This document shows, piece by piece, positions 21,449 to 31,995 of a stretch of DNA of 64,000 nucleotides. The DNA is from Selaginella moellendorffii (lineage: Eukaryota > Streptophyta > Lycopodiopsida > Selaginellales > Selaginellaceae). The notes beneath the pieces were generated by a model that was not told the origin of the DNA, searched no databases, and saw only the letters and a list, made by a program, of their open reading frames with translations. Made by a program: the position numbers and the translations under genes. The first letter of the stretch is position 1. Every line of letters begins with the position of its first letter. The stretch covers positions 103,222 to 167,221 of the forward strand of contig NW_003314331.1 of assembly GCF_000143415.4 (NCBI RefSeq). The letters are read 5' to 3'.

Positions 21449-22141
21449 CAGTTGCCAGCCGGGGTCATCGAGTCAGGTGTTCCAATCGATCAAATATTAC
21501 GAGGCTGGCACCAAAAGCGACCTCTCCTCTCTCTTTTCCTTAAAGACGGGGAGGAGGGAGTGACCATCAAAATTCATGGCGCACTGCTGTGAGGGACGAG
21601 GTCGGTGATTCCTACTCTCTCTGGTTTAACAAACTTCTTCCACCTTCACAGGCCCAAGCGGCTCTCACGTTTCACGCATGACTTCTGCAAGCACTGATCT
21701 GTTTCAGTTTGTTGAAAGAGACGTCATCGGGGCCGTCGGATGCCCGCCAACGGACGGCTGCTGTTCACGCAAAACTTAAGAAAAACGGGAGAGCAAGGCA
21801 GTTGTCACTCTCTTGGGACTCGCGGATCATCCAGGTGAGTGCGCAAAAAAGCGGGCAAAATTGTTTTGGGAGTCGTTTGTTTCTTGAAACGCTTGGTGGT
21901 GGTGATTTTCTCGCTTGGCGATTCGCGCTTGATTGATTGCGGGTATTCATTTTTCTCTTTTCTTCTTGCTGCTAGTACTTGGCTTCCATTTGCTCTGTAC
22001 TTTACTTTTTGTTGCACTGTGGTGCATTTGTTTTTTTCCTGTTGGATCTCTCGGAGTTAATGCTGCCAATTTCCAGCTCTCCTGCTCCAGAAGGCAGATT
22101 AAAAGCCGAGAAACCAAGGGGAGAAATCTACGCCCAGGTTC
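21449..22141 (+). promoter_or_regulatory. Divergent promoter region and eIF1 5' leader
   Basis: Lies between the start codons of the N-acylated protein and eIF1. A GT donor after GGATCATCCAG (about 21835) and AG acceptors before 22142 suggest an intron in the eIF1 5' UTR. The chance motif SSGPS near 21725 is not a peptide gene. Confidence 0.35.
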
Positions 22142-22807
22142 ATGTCAGATTTTGATATCCAAATTCCTGGCGCCTTCGGTGAGTGAGCCTTTTGCAGCGC
22201 TCTCAAACGATTTACTAACTATTCTCCATGCGGCAGACCCGTTCGCAGAAGCGAATGTTGATGACCAAGGAGCGGGGTCCAAAGAATACGTTCATGTTCG
22301 CATCCAGCAGAGGAATGGGCGCAAGAGCTTGACCACCGTCCAGGGCCTCAAGAAAGAGTTCAACTACAACAGGATACTCAAAGACTTCAAGCGAGTGAGA
22401 GCCCTTCTTTTCCTCTTTCCTTTTCGAGTGATCTACTTAAGAGCCTTCAAGTGAACTGGTTTTACTGTCTCAGGAATTTTGCTGTAACGGGACAGTTGTG
22501 GACGACACAGAGCTAGGACAGGTTTGTTTTTTTGCTTGTGTGTGGTTGCTGTTGCACGGATTCTGGCACTGAGAAGAAGTCGTACGTTTTGAATTTTTTC
22601 TCTCCTTTTTTTGCAGGTGATCCAGCTCCAGGGCGACCAGCGAAAAAATGTCTCCCAGTTCCTGGTACAGGTCTGTCTAGTAGCGTAGCAGTCCTATCGC
22701 TGAAAGTAATAAATTTTGTGCTGCTGAGAGCTTATAAGTTTCTCGACGTGGTTCCTTTTCAGGCTGGCGTTGCCAAGAAGGACCAGATCAAGATACATGG
22801 TTTCTAG
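22142..22807 (+). CDS. SUI1: Translation initiation factor eIF1 (SUI1)
   Basis: Controls start-codon selection in the 43S complex. There are five exons: 22142-22178, 22237-22394, 22474-22521, 22617-22670 and 22763-22807. The joined protein starts MSDFDIQIPGAFDPFAEAN, as in plant eIF1. It contains the SUI1 core (VHVRIQQRNGRKSLTTVQGL, then KKEFNYNRILKDFKREF, CCNGTVVDDTELG, VIQLQGDQRKNVSQFL) and ends KKDQIKIHGF. Length (113 aa) and every core segment match the family. Introns of 58-95 bp have GT...AG ends. No defect seen. Confidence 0.95.
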
Positions 22808-23572
22808 GAGGAGAGAGGACGTGCGATTATTTTTGCTCCCCCAAGGAAGGATAGAGAAGAGATAAGTATTTTTTCTTGGATTGGATTTAATAAGGTGAGA
22901 GCTTGAAGGAGATCTAGACAAGAGTCTTCGCAGCACGACCCAGAGAAGATCGATGCGATGTTTTCTCGTCGCAGTTAAGAAGCGCGCTCTCTATTGACGG
23001 CTACGCGGATCAATGGATTCGTCTTCGTGCTTGGATGAGAAATCGATGCAGAGACAAGGAAGATCATGGGAAGGAAGCACAAGACATGTTTAAGCGTTCT
23101 TCTCAAAGCCAGAGCGAGCAAGCAAGCGCTTTGAGGTGTGTGTAGAGTTATGAGGCTTCACTTAAGTTAAACTATGGATGTTTGTTTCTCGCTCGTATGT
23201 GTGTACACACGACTACGTATCTTTTCGGAGTTTCGAGGGAATCTCTACAATTGGAAAAAGCAGATGTGTGTTCTTTCTGTGTGAGAAGATCTCTTTAATT
23301 TGAATCAAAGCGTGGGTATAAAGGTTTGCTTTTTGCTCCCTCCATCCACCAGCTTTTGGTTTCCAAAAATTTTTGCTCGTTATCTTTTGATTCGAAAAAA
23401 AGATCATTCCAAAACCTTGTGGAGAACTTTAGGCTCAGTGGAGATGATAAAGGTGGCAAACAATGCCCCATCTAGAGAATATCATACCATAATATCTAAG
23501 AAGTTGTCAACAAAATGATTGTCCAAGAAATGCTATTACCCATATGGTAATAAGATCTATATCTACCTGGCC

Positions 23573-23700
23573 AGTTGGTGGCCAGGGTGGCCCACGTTGG
23601 GCCAGTTGTGGCCACCGAATTACCCGGGTTATTTTTTTGAAAAATCCGCCAAAAGGATGGGACATCCATGCGCATGGATGTTGGTGACGCGCATGCGCAT
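23573..23700. repeat. GGCCA-rich stretch and perfect palindrome
   Basis: Several GGCCA/TGGCC copies (about 23572-23623) are followed by a 20-bp perfect palindrome, ACATCCATGCGCATGGATGT (23662-23681), and a second palindromic core, GCGCATGCGC (23689-23698). Confidence 0.7.
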
Positions 23701-24179
23701 CCATGCCCATCATGTGGGATTAAACATTAAACCGGTTAAACACACCACTAAAACCGCCCACGTTTAACCGAAAGGGTTAAGTTAATCTGGTAGCTTAGCT
23801 TAAGCAACCCTTTAGCTCTAGCTCGAGCTCCAATGTAGGCAGAGGGAGGACGAGAGGTCTTGCGGTGTCACTGCGCGTTTTGTTTCCAGCGCTTGTGTTC
23901 TTCCGCCGATCATTCCCTCGTCGCCGCGGCAGCGCGGGAGGATCCTGGCAGGGCTAGGGCTGCCGGGAATCCGATCGCAAGAAGCAGCGCTGCTCTCCGA
24001 TTATCTCGAGCGGCGCCAAGCAGATAGGGCCAAGGATCTCCACAAAGCTGCCGCCGCTGAGGTACTGCTGCGCGATTGACTGGATTAGAGCGTGGTGTGT
24101 GTCGGCATTGGCATTTCCAGGTGTGTGTGGGGTGCGTGTGATCGATAATCTTGTGATTTGAGGCGTTTTCTTGCAACTC

Positions 24180-24208
24180 CCTCCCTCTCTCTCTCTCTCT
24201 CTCTCACA
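24180..24208. repeat. (CT)n microsatellite
   Basis: A run of CT dinucleotides in the presumed RopGAP promoter or 5' leader, flanked by CCCTCC and CACACG. Confidence 0.85.
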
Positions 24209-24723
24209 CGCGCACACGATTCTTGGGTTTTTTTTCTCTTTTTTTTCTCTGCTCGAGCAGTGTAACATGTGACTGCTCTCACAGCTCACAAGAAAGCCAA
24301 AAAACGGTGATGGTCACAAATTTCGTCCGCGGGAGAGCACTCTCACAGGATAAAAAAGAGGGCTTCTTTTCTACTGCTGCTCGTCATGGGTCGCGGCATT
24401 TGGGTGTTGGGCAGGTGCTCCCAGGTGAGAGTCTCCTCCTCGTGAGTTTTTTTCGTTTCTTATCTATGGTTTTTATCGTTGTTTACTTGTCTTTGGATCC
24501 CGAGGCTGGGTCTTGGTCTTTTCTGTGATTTCTGCGAGAGATTGAAGGTTCTTGTGTGAGCTTGCTCGGAAGAATTCGCTTCTTTTGCTTGTAAGCTTTT
24601 GGAAAAGACTGTTTTTTGCATGCATGCTTGTTGGTTGTTTAGCTGCTTTTCTTTTCGATATATAGTTCGTTGTTCTAAATCTTGTCTCCTTGTTTTGTAT
24701 CACAGAAGTAGCAGCCTCTTTCG

Positions 24724-26534
24724 ATGCACAGTGATCGTAGACCCACCAAGAAGAACAGCAACGCGAGGCTGGTACTAGTAGCGCAGGGAAATCGCCAAAA
24801 TCTCAAGAAGGAACAGGCTGACGAAGAGTCAAAAGGAGAGAAGGCTCCCAATCTTTCGTCGCCAATGACAATGGCGGATTTACTCACGCACCGGCATTTC
24901 TCTCCAGATATCTTGGAGTCCGATGCTTACAGCATTTCGGGTCTCTCGCCGCCGCTCTTTGTTTCGGATCACAACACCACCGATTCGGAAGAAGGGTCCC
25001 GGTCAGACTCGGGTGTAGTTTCTTCTTCGCCGGTCAATCTTCCCGCTACTCACGCCACAGCAAGAGCGGCCACTGACGGCATGCATTTGTCGCTGGAGTT
25101 TGAAGATCTGGTGATACGTCGGGAGAAGATGAGGCTCCGCGGCGAGCAGCTCGCAGGTGGAGAAGGCGAAGAGGAGGCTAACAGGGAAGAGCTCTCTATG
25201 TTGGCTCTGGTGCTGGACACGCTGAGAAGATCCTTGCTAACATGCAAGGCTTCCGAGGAGGAGGTTGCGTCCATGGATATTGGCTGGCCTACCAACGTCC
25301 GGCATGTAACGCACGTCACATTTGACAGGTTCAATGGCTTTCTCGGCTTGCCGGTGGAGTTTGAGATCGAGATCCCCCGAAGAGTTCCCAGTGCAAGGTT
25401 CGTTCCTGGCGTTTGTTTTAGCTGTTTACTTATGCTGTTTTGTTTTGTTTTTTTTTTCTCGTGTATCAGTGCCAGTGTTTTCGGTGTCTCTCCAGAGTCG
25501 ATGCAATGCTCTTATGATTCCAAAGGCAACAGCGTTCCGACCATTTTGCTGCTCATGCAGGAAAGGCTTTACAGCCAGGGGGGCCTTAAGGTCTGTGATT
25601 CTTTGTTTTCCTCTTCTCTTGACGTGAGTCTTTGTCGGTGTCCAGGCGGAAGGAATTTTCAGAATAAACGCCGAAAACAGCCACGAAGAAATCGTACGGG
25701 AGCAGCTCAACCGTGGGATCGTCCCACACGATATTGATCTTCACTGCCTAGCTGGTCTCATCAAGGTATGAAAACAGCACGCACTTCCGTTAGTCTGAAA
25801 CTATAAAGGCTCTGTCTCAGGCATGGTTCCGTGAGCTTCCTAAGGGGGTCCTCGACACTTTAACGCCCGAGCAAGTGATGCAGTGCCACAACGAGGAGCA
25901 ATGTGTTGAGCTCGTGAAGTTGCTGCCTCCGACGCAAGCAGCTCTTCTAGACTGGGCGCTGAATCTCATGGCCGACGTCGCCCAGGAGGAGGCGTCAAAC
26001 AAGATGAACTCCCGGAACATCGCAATGGTTTTTGCTCCCAACATGACTCAGGTACGTTCCTCTTTCATTTGGTTCTTGGTTTTTGTTTTGTTTTCTGTAA
26101 TGTATTTCCTTTTGCTGTCCCAGATGGCGGATCCACTAACAGCACTCATGCACGCTGTACAAGTGATGAACATTCTAAAGACGCTGATTGTGAGGACGCT
26201 ACGGGACAGGCAAGAGGCTGTGCTCGATCCAGGCCCTGCACCGTCTTTGCCGAGTAACAAGGACGAAGATGACGACCAGCAGCACTGTGGGAGTGGACTG
26301 ATTGACAAGGCAACTTCGGCAGAAGAAGAGTACGATGACTACAGGCAACACCAACAACAGCAGCAGGAGCAAGAGGAGCTGGATCAAAATCACCGTCACC
26401 ACCATCTTCACAATCACCATCAGCAGCAGCAACAGGTGATGATGCTCCACGCGAAGCAAAAGAAAATCCGGTCTGCCGCGCCGAGGCTGCTCAACAGAAT
26501 AGACAAGCAAAGCGAGAGGGCCGAAGCCTGGTAA
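24724..26534 (+). CDS. Rop GTPase-activating protein with CRIB motif (RopGAP)
   Basis: Switches off plant Rho (ROP) GTPases at the plasma membrane. Exons are 24724-25397, 25470-25590, 25646-25765, 25821-26051 and 26124-26534. The N-terminal part is variable and acidic/Ser-rich. The CRIB motif reads DIGWPTNVRHVTHVTFDRF. The RhoGAP domain follows, with the catalytic arginine in AEGIFRINAENS, then LHCLAGLIKAWFRELPKGVL and NKMNSRNIAMVFAPNMTQ. The C-terminus is rich in Gln/His (QQQQQEQEE, HRHHHLHNHHQQQQQ) and ends in ERAEAW. CRIB-plus-GAP architecture is plant-specific. All exon joins keep frame. It probably has an intron in the 5' UTR. Confidence 0.93.
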
Positions 26535-26750
26535 GAACAAACTTTTGCTCGTTCTTACCATCGCTTTGCACAGATTGTTGTACCATAGCTAGCCAGTCGA
26601 TCGCCAACAGCCGTTTGTAAAATAATCTGGCTGCTCGCTCGGTTCTCTCGAGTCTAACTTTAGTACCTTTTTTTCTCCTTATAAAACTTACATTTTGGTT
26701 TTGCAAAGCCAGAGTTCTAGGAAGACGAAAGAGAGAAGAAGAAGAAGATA

Positions 26751-27149
26751 ATGGCGGACGAGCGAGAGTGGCTGGACGCTTGCTTGTTTTTGAGCAAAGG
26801 GCCATCGTTGGCGATGGAGTTTCTGGACGAGGAAGCTCGCGTGATGCTGTGGGCTTACTGGGAGCAAGCTCTGGAGGGTCCGGCGGAGGAGCTCTCGCAG
26901 GAACAGGGGATGAGCGATGAGAGGGCGAGGAAGCGGAGGGAGGCGAGGAGGAGGCTGGGAGAGATGCCCAAGTCGGAGGCGAGGAGAAAATTGGTGGGGT
27001 TACTGTCGAGTGTGGTTCCCGAGTGGCGAGAGTGGTGTAGAGAGCATGGCGAGAGGATCCGGGAGGAGCAAAGGAGTGGCGGCGAGGCACAAAAGCTGCT
27101 GAGAGCGTTTAGCTTGAAAACCGGGATTAAATTGTCGCCTAAGTTGTGA
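26751..27149 (+). CDS. Divergent acyl-CoA-binding-protein-like protein
   Basis: A 132-aa single-exon protein. The pattern LDEEARVMLWAYWEQALEGP followed by LGEMPKSEARRKLVGLL and VVPEW lines up with the ACBP fold (family pattern LYGLYKQATxG ... WxAWxxLxGMSxEEAxxxY ... PxW). Spacing and helix pattern fit. The residues that contact acyl-CoA look changed, however: the Lys of the YKQA motif is Glu (WEQA), the WxAWK segment is REARR, and the later Tyr is Leu. If it is an ACBP relative it has probably lost normal ligand binding. The N-terminus starts MADEREWLDACLFLSKGP and there is no signal peptide. A decayed copy lies at 43361-43602. Assignment is from pattern alone. Confidence 0.5.
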   Translation: MADEREWLDACLFLSKGPSLAMEFLDEEARVMLWAYWEQALEGPAEELSQEQGMSDERARKRREARRRLGEMPKSEARRKLVGLLSSVVPEWREWCREHGERIREEQRSGGEAQKLLRAFSLKTGIKLSPKL

Positions 27150-27369
27150 ATCAGTCTCAGCTAAAAGTGACAAAGTAAAACTTGTTAAGAACCCTAAAAT
27201 CTATTTATTTATGAATGCCGAGACAAAGTTTAGAAAAAGGGTAATATGTGATTTTGCACATGCCTTCTATGCATCATTATATTGTGTGATTTGTTGTTAG
27301 TTTGAAATGATTAATTTAAAATGGATTAAAGTGTGCAAAAATGATTTTTCCTTAAATTTTTTTTTAAAT

Positions 27370-27862
27370 TTAATCTAAGTAAACAATCTTACCAAATTGT
27401 TAAAATTTTATAAAGTGTACATCAATTTTTTTTTGGATATTAAGAAAACAAAAATAATGTACTTTATGTGTGCAATAAGATAGTGATTTATCCATTTAAC
27501 AAAATTAATTAGGAATGTCTTCAAATGTTACTTACAGAACTAAAATCAGTAAATTTCTTTACTCTATGATTTTTTTGTGAAGATGGAAAAGCTTTAATTT
27601 TTAAAGTATTTCTAAAATACAAGCAATATTGTTATTTTTGTTTAAACTATAAACTAGTGTTCAAATAAATTTGTATTAGGGACAAATTAAGTTTTTTGGA
27701 CATAAAGTTGTAGTTTAAACAAAAATAAAAAACTAATAGTGTTTTAATAACACTTTAAAAATCAAACCTTTTTTATCCTCACTAAAAAATCTTTAAACTT
27801 TAGTTCGTTAAACAAACTTCCAAAATATTTCTAATTAATTCTCTCACACAGATAAATTAGTG
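27370..27862. repeat. AT-rich long inverted repeat (foldback unit)
   Basis: The left arm (about 27476-27650) and right arm (about 27690-27862) are near reverse complements; for example GTTTAAACTA near 27640 pairs with TAGTTTAAAC near 27710. The same family occurs as a tandem array at 44.4-46.3 kb. It lies directly downstream of the ACBP-like gene. Confidence 0.65.
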
Positions 27863-27894
27863 TTGTGAATGCATGGAATATGGAAAGGGAATAC

Positions 27895-28035
27895 AGAAAT
27901 GTGTATATCAATTAGCCCAAAAACCCTAGCTTATATACAGGAGTGAGTGGTTCAGATTGAAACCAATTTGACGGCTACCAAAACCCCATTACGCTAATAT
28001 TAGTATACGGCATCGTAGCCGTACACTTGGCCCTC
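27895..28035 (-). repeat. LTR-type fragment shared with 52345-52475
   Basis: The segment around TTATATACAGGAGTGAGTGG and AATTGAAACCAATTTG-like text recurs at 52345-52475 in the same orientation. Here it flanks a gypsy pol 3' end, there a gag 5' end. It is therefore probably part of that element's LTR. Confidence 0.5.
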
Positions 28036-28148
28036 ACATCATCCCCTCCTCTTGGAATAATGGAAGACCATCAGAGTTCTTTTGTAGATGGGCCAGGATA
28101 TGGAGGAACATCAGAAGGAGGCATCAGTGGATCTATAGGTGGTATTAA

Positions 28149-29341
28149 TTATTCCTGATCCCTTTGTATGAAGCGTTTCAACCGCTGCACATGCACAATC
28201 TCTGGAGGATTGGCCTGCTGGACGTCATGCCAAACCTCATAAACTTGTGGTCCAACTTGCCGCAACACCCGATACAGTCCTTTCCACTGCACAAGGAGCC
28301 CCTTAGATAAACCACATACTGTAAGATGGGGAAAATGAATTAACACTAAATCATCCACTATGTACTCCACAAGTGAATGATGATGGGAGTTGTACTGCCG
28401 TTGTTGTCCCACTTGTATGCGGCCTAAGTGTTCGGCAGACTCCACTCGGACAAGTGGAAGAATGCTCGTCAAATACTGATCCCACGACCTAGCATCCACA
28501 GTTCGTGACTATTGCGAAGGTAAACCTAGCTCCATTGGTAATATTGGATTATGACCATATAGAAGTTTATATGGTGAAGCACCAATAGAACTCTGCACTT
28601 CTGTAACATATGCATACCGAAGAGACGGCAAATAACCATCCCAATCCGAATGTTGAAAGTTCACATATTTCGCAATCATCCCCTTGAATGTCCGAACGAG
28701 CCGTTCCACCAGACCATTTGATTGTGGATGATAAGCACTCGTGAAAGTGTGGCGTATCCCCAATTGAGACGTCAAAACATGAAATGCCTCAGCCATAAAT
28801 GCAGGACCATTTTTCAAAAGAATCCGCTCTGGACAAAAATGCTAGAACACCACTCGATTGAGGAGGAAGTATCCAACAGCAGTTGCAAAGGCACTAGCAA
28901 GAGCACCAACTTCCACCCAACGAGTCAAGTAGTCAGAAGCAATAATAACATACTCATTGCCAGTAGTCAACCGTGAAAAAGGTCCCATAAGATCAAACAC
29001 TACCAACACAAACGGATGGGAAACTGCAATTGACTCCAACCGTCCTTCCATAGCCCAAGGGGGAGTATTACAAGCTTGGCACTAAACGCAGCTACACACA
29101 TACCGGATAATATCATGTCACATCTCCGGCCAAGAGAAAGACCTGCACAACTTCTCGGTTACACGACGATGTCCCATATGCCCACCTAGAACAGGAGAAT
29201 CATGGTAGGCATGGAGAAACTGCGGAATAAAGATAGAAGGCACCACCAGCCTTAAATAATCATCAGGATTCGTCCCCACAAAATAAAGAAGACGGTCTTC
29301 AAGGCGATATTGAAAATATAAATGCCGGAAAGGCAAGTCAT
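28149..29341 (-). pseudogene. Decayed Ty3/gypsy pol: integrase region
   Basis: On the minus strand, four blocks of one reading frame family are separated by stops. A zinc-finger (HHCC) block contains HDSPVLGGHMGHRR. The integrase core follows (FDLMGPFSRLTTGNEYVIIA, SDYLTRWVEVGA; then NGPAFMAEAFHVLTSQLGIR and YHPQSNGLVERLVRTFKGM). A C-terminal block ends in PPEIVHVQRLKRFIQ. Where the second catalytic Asp is expected (usually SD.G), the sequence reads LLKNG, so that residue is lost. Protease, reverse transcriptase and RNase H are missing: the element is cut at 29341 by the LTR of another element. Non-functional. Confidence 0.85.
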
Positions 29342-30891
29342 TGTGAGACACAAATCCCTAAGCCCCAAAATGGAGCTAAAAGAGTGCCATGTGGTAGTGG
29401 CCGAAGCGAAGGCCAAACGAGCATAACACGTTTGGACTAAAATCTCTGACTTGAAAGATTGAGAGCGGGAGTGGAACTCCCAATGAAGTGCTCGAGGAAC
29501 AAGCATGAAGCAAGCAATAAATGAGTCTTTAGAAAAGGGACACAAGAGGACCAAAACATGACATATGGAGAAGTCTGAGATGGACGATGGACCCGAGACA
29601 GAGTTCGAGATGGAGTCCGAGATGGACCGAGATGGAGTCTGAGATGGACCGAGATGGAGTCTGAGATGGACCCGAGACGGAGTCCGAGATGGACTGAGAT
29701 GGAGTCCGAGATGGACCAGAGATGGAGCTTGAGATGGAATCCAAGATGGAGTCCGAGAAGGACCTGAGATGGAGTCCGAAGTCGAGACCGAGACCGAGAC
29801 CGGGACCGAGGCCGAGACCGAGGCCGAGGCCGAGATTGAGCCCAAGCCCGAGTCCAAGTCCAAGTTTGAGTCCGAGTCCAAGTTCAAGTCTGAGAGGGTG
29901 AAAGCCCAAAGCGTTCGTCTTCCAAACCCTAGGGGGTTTGGTGAGCTCCAAAAGTATAGTAGGGGGGAGGACTCCAGTGGAGCTAGTTTGGCCAGGAAAG
30001 GCTAGTTTAGCCCAAGAAGGTTATATCCAGGTGTTGGGTGACGGGATAACCACTGGGAGGTCTAAGGCTAGAGTGAATATGGACTGTCAAGCAGGGTAAC
30101 TTAGTGAAGTGTTCAAGAGCTAGCTCTAGCTCCCCCGGGAGATCGAATGGTCAATGCTCCCAGTCTAAGTGTGGGTGGCACTACCTACTTGGATACCTGA
30201 TGTGGCTCAATGGAACCTCGCTCTAAGCCCATAGCTAGAGCACCTAAAGGCAGAAGGTGGGGAGAGTACCCACAGGGTTCGTGTAGGGCCACGGTGTTTC
30301 GAAATGTTGTCCCGAACTCCCAAATGGGGGAAAGGAGGAGGAGTAATCCTCTAATGTAGTGACTAAGGATACGGTCACATGGTGAGGAAGTCCCAGAGGA
30401 CAATGGGACTTAGTGGCTAGGCCTGCAAGCTTTGATTTAGTGGCAGTGTTAGCAAACATAGCCATGGACGGAAAAGGGACTTGGTAGGACTGACAAAGGG
30501 ATATTGGGGAAGGCTATTCCCCATGTCTGTGGGCATCCTAAGGATGCTAAGGAGTGGATCTGGGATGACCACTCGTGAACGGATGGCCTAGTCTTGGAGA
30601 GACGGGATTGTGATGCAAGTGGTATCGGACCACCAGTGCGGCAAAGGTGAATGGGCATGGCATTAGTGTAACAGGCTGATATGTCAGTGGTACCTTTGGG
30701 TGTCGGTCTTGGGACCGGACACGTGGAGCACTTGGACCAAGTGCAAGGGATGAGTGGCATGGATGCCATTCTCGGGGCTAGCAAGTCCCAAGTCCTAAAT
30801 TGGACTTAAGGAGGTTGTGAATGAGACTCCTCCAAGTAGTCGGAAGTGTGGTTAAATGACTAAAGTAGAATGGAAAATTTAGTCGCTTACA
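29342..30891 (+). repeat. LTR of copy A (1550 bp)
   Basis: Starts TG and ends CA, and aligns end to end with both LTRs of copy B. It is more diverged and carries a shorter, more mutated hexamer array (about 29575-29895). A gypsy pseudogene abuts its left end. Confidence 0.75.
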
Positions 30892-31995
30892 ATTTGGTAT
30901 CGGAGCTGTTCCTTAGTCTGACTTTTATTGGTGCTCATGTATATCACCACTGGTGTTGGCATCGGAAGGTTCTAGGAGTGGGCCTATCTGTGAGGAGTAG
31001 CAGGTTGGGAAGACATGGCTATCCACTACAGTTCATGTGTGAACTTGTAGGTGAGGTGATGGATAGAAAAGGGCTAATAATGGAATGACTTCGGGATCTT
31101 GGGAACAATATATAGTTTTCCTCAAAGAGTTGAGGATGTGATCCAGATGAATGTTTGACTCAGCAAATAGGCTAATGTAGTTGTGGTAAACAACTATAGT
31201 TGGGATCATGGGAAAAATAAAGACTCCAAAACAATAAAGGAGTCACAAGATTATCCTCATATAGTTGAGGTTGGTGCTCATGAATTTGAGACCAAAACTA
31301 AGGATTGTGGAAGGTCAAATACGGAAGAGGACACAAGTCCTTGAAATGGTAGCTGAGGCTACCCTTGATAAATGCTAGAACAACGCAAGGAGTTGGGGGT
31401 GTACTTTGAGGATGAGTTGGTATTCTCATTACATGGACAAGTAGTCCTAAAGGGCAAAGGTTGTCCCCAAGGAACAACATCAAGTGTTTGAGTGACACTT
31501 GCAAAGATGGTCCTTGTGAGTAGGACATGAATATAAGAAGTTGTATTCCAATGAACTAGCACTTTAAATAAGACCTTATGGGTCATTGAATTTTAAAGTC
31601 CAAAAATGCTAAATGACTTAAGTAGAGTCAAGGAATGGCCCTAAGGGATTGCTAAAAACATTTGGACTGAGGTGTGTTGTGCCCCACAAAGGTTGGGGAG
31701 GATCATAGGATCCAAGTATGAGAACAGTGAGTATCTCATCGATGGCAGAATGTGCCATACTAAAGTTGTGGGGAAGGTGTTCCTAAAAGAAAACAACTTT
31801 GACATAAAGTTATGAGTAAACTCTATGGTGCAGTGCTAATGGATAGTTGGCATGAGAAAGAACTGTATTGGTCTTGGCAAGGACCTAAACACAAATGAGA
31901 AGTATCATAAAGGTAGGCTCGTGGAGCCGATGGTGTGGAGACACCAAATGTGCCAAGGCATAATGCCTTAAGGTGAGTTGGCGGGCTCACGAGAA

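Larger units (their letters stand above)
22808..24723. other. Intergenic region and RopGAP 5' leader
   Basis: eIF1 3' flank, then non-coding DNA with palindromes near 23.66 kb. From about 24.36 kb it is probably the RopGAP 5' UTR, with an intron from about 24425 (CCCAG|GTGAG) to 24706 (TCACAG). No protein gene supported. Confidence 0.45.

Noticed and set aside
21709-21936. Possible fourth IDA-like motif (TSSGPSDARQ)
   Set aside because: No signal peptide, motif near the N-terminus, no final HN. It lies in the eIF1 5' region.
23507-23713. Minus-strand 68-aa frame over the palindromes
   Set aside because: Low-complexity composition from palindromic and GGCCA repeats; no start context, no homology pattern.
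26199-26561. Minus-strand Leu/Val-rich frame opposite the RopGAP tail
   Set aside because: Shadow of the CAG/CAC-rich coding strand.
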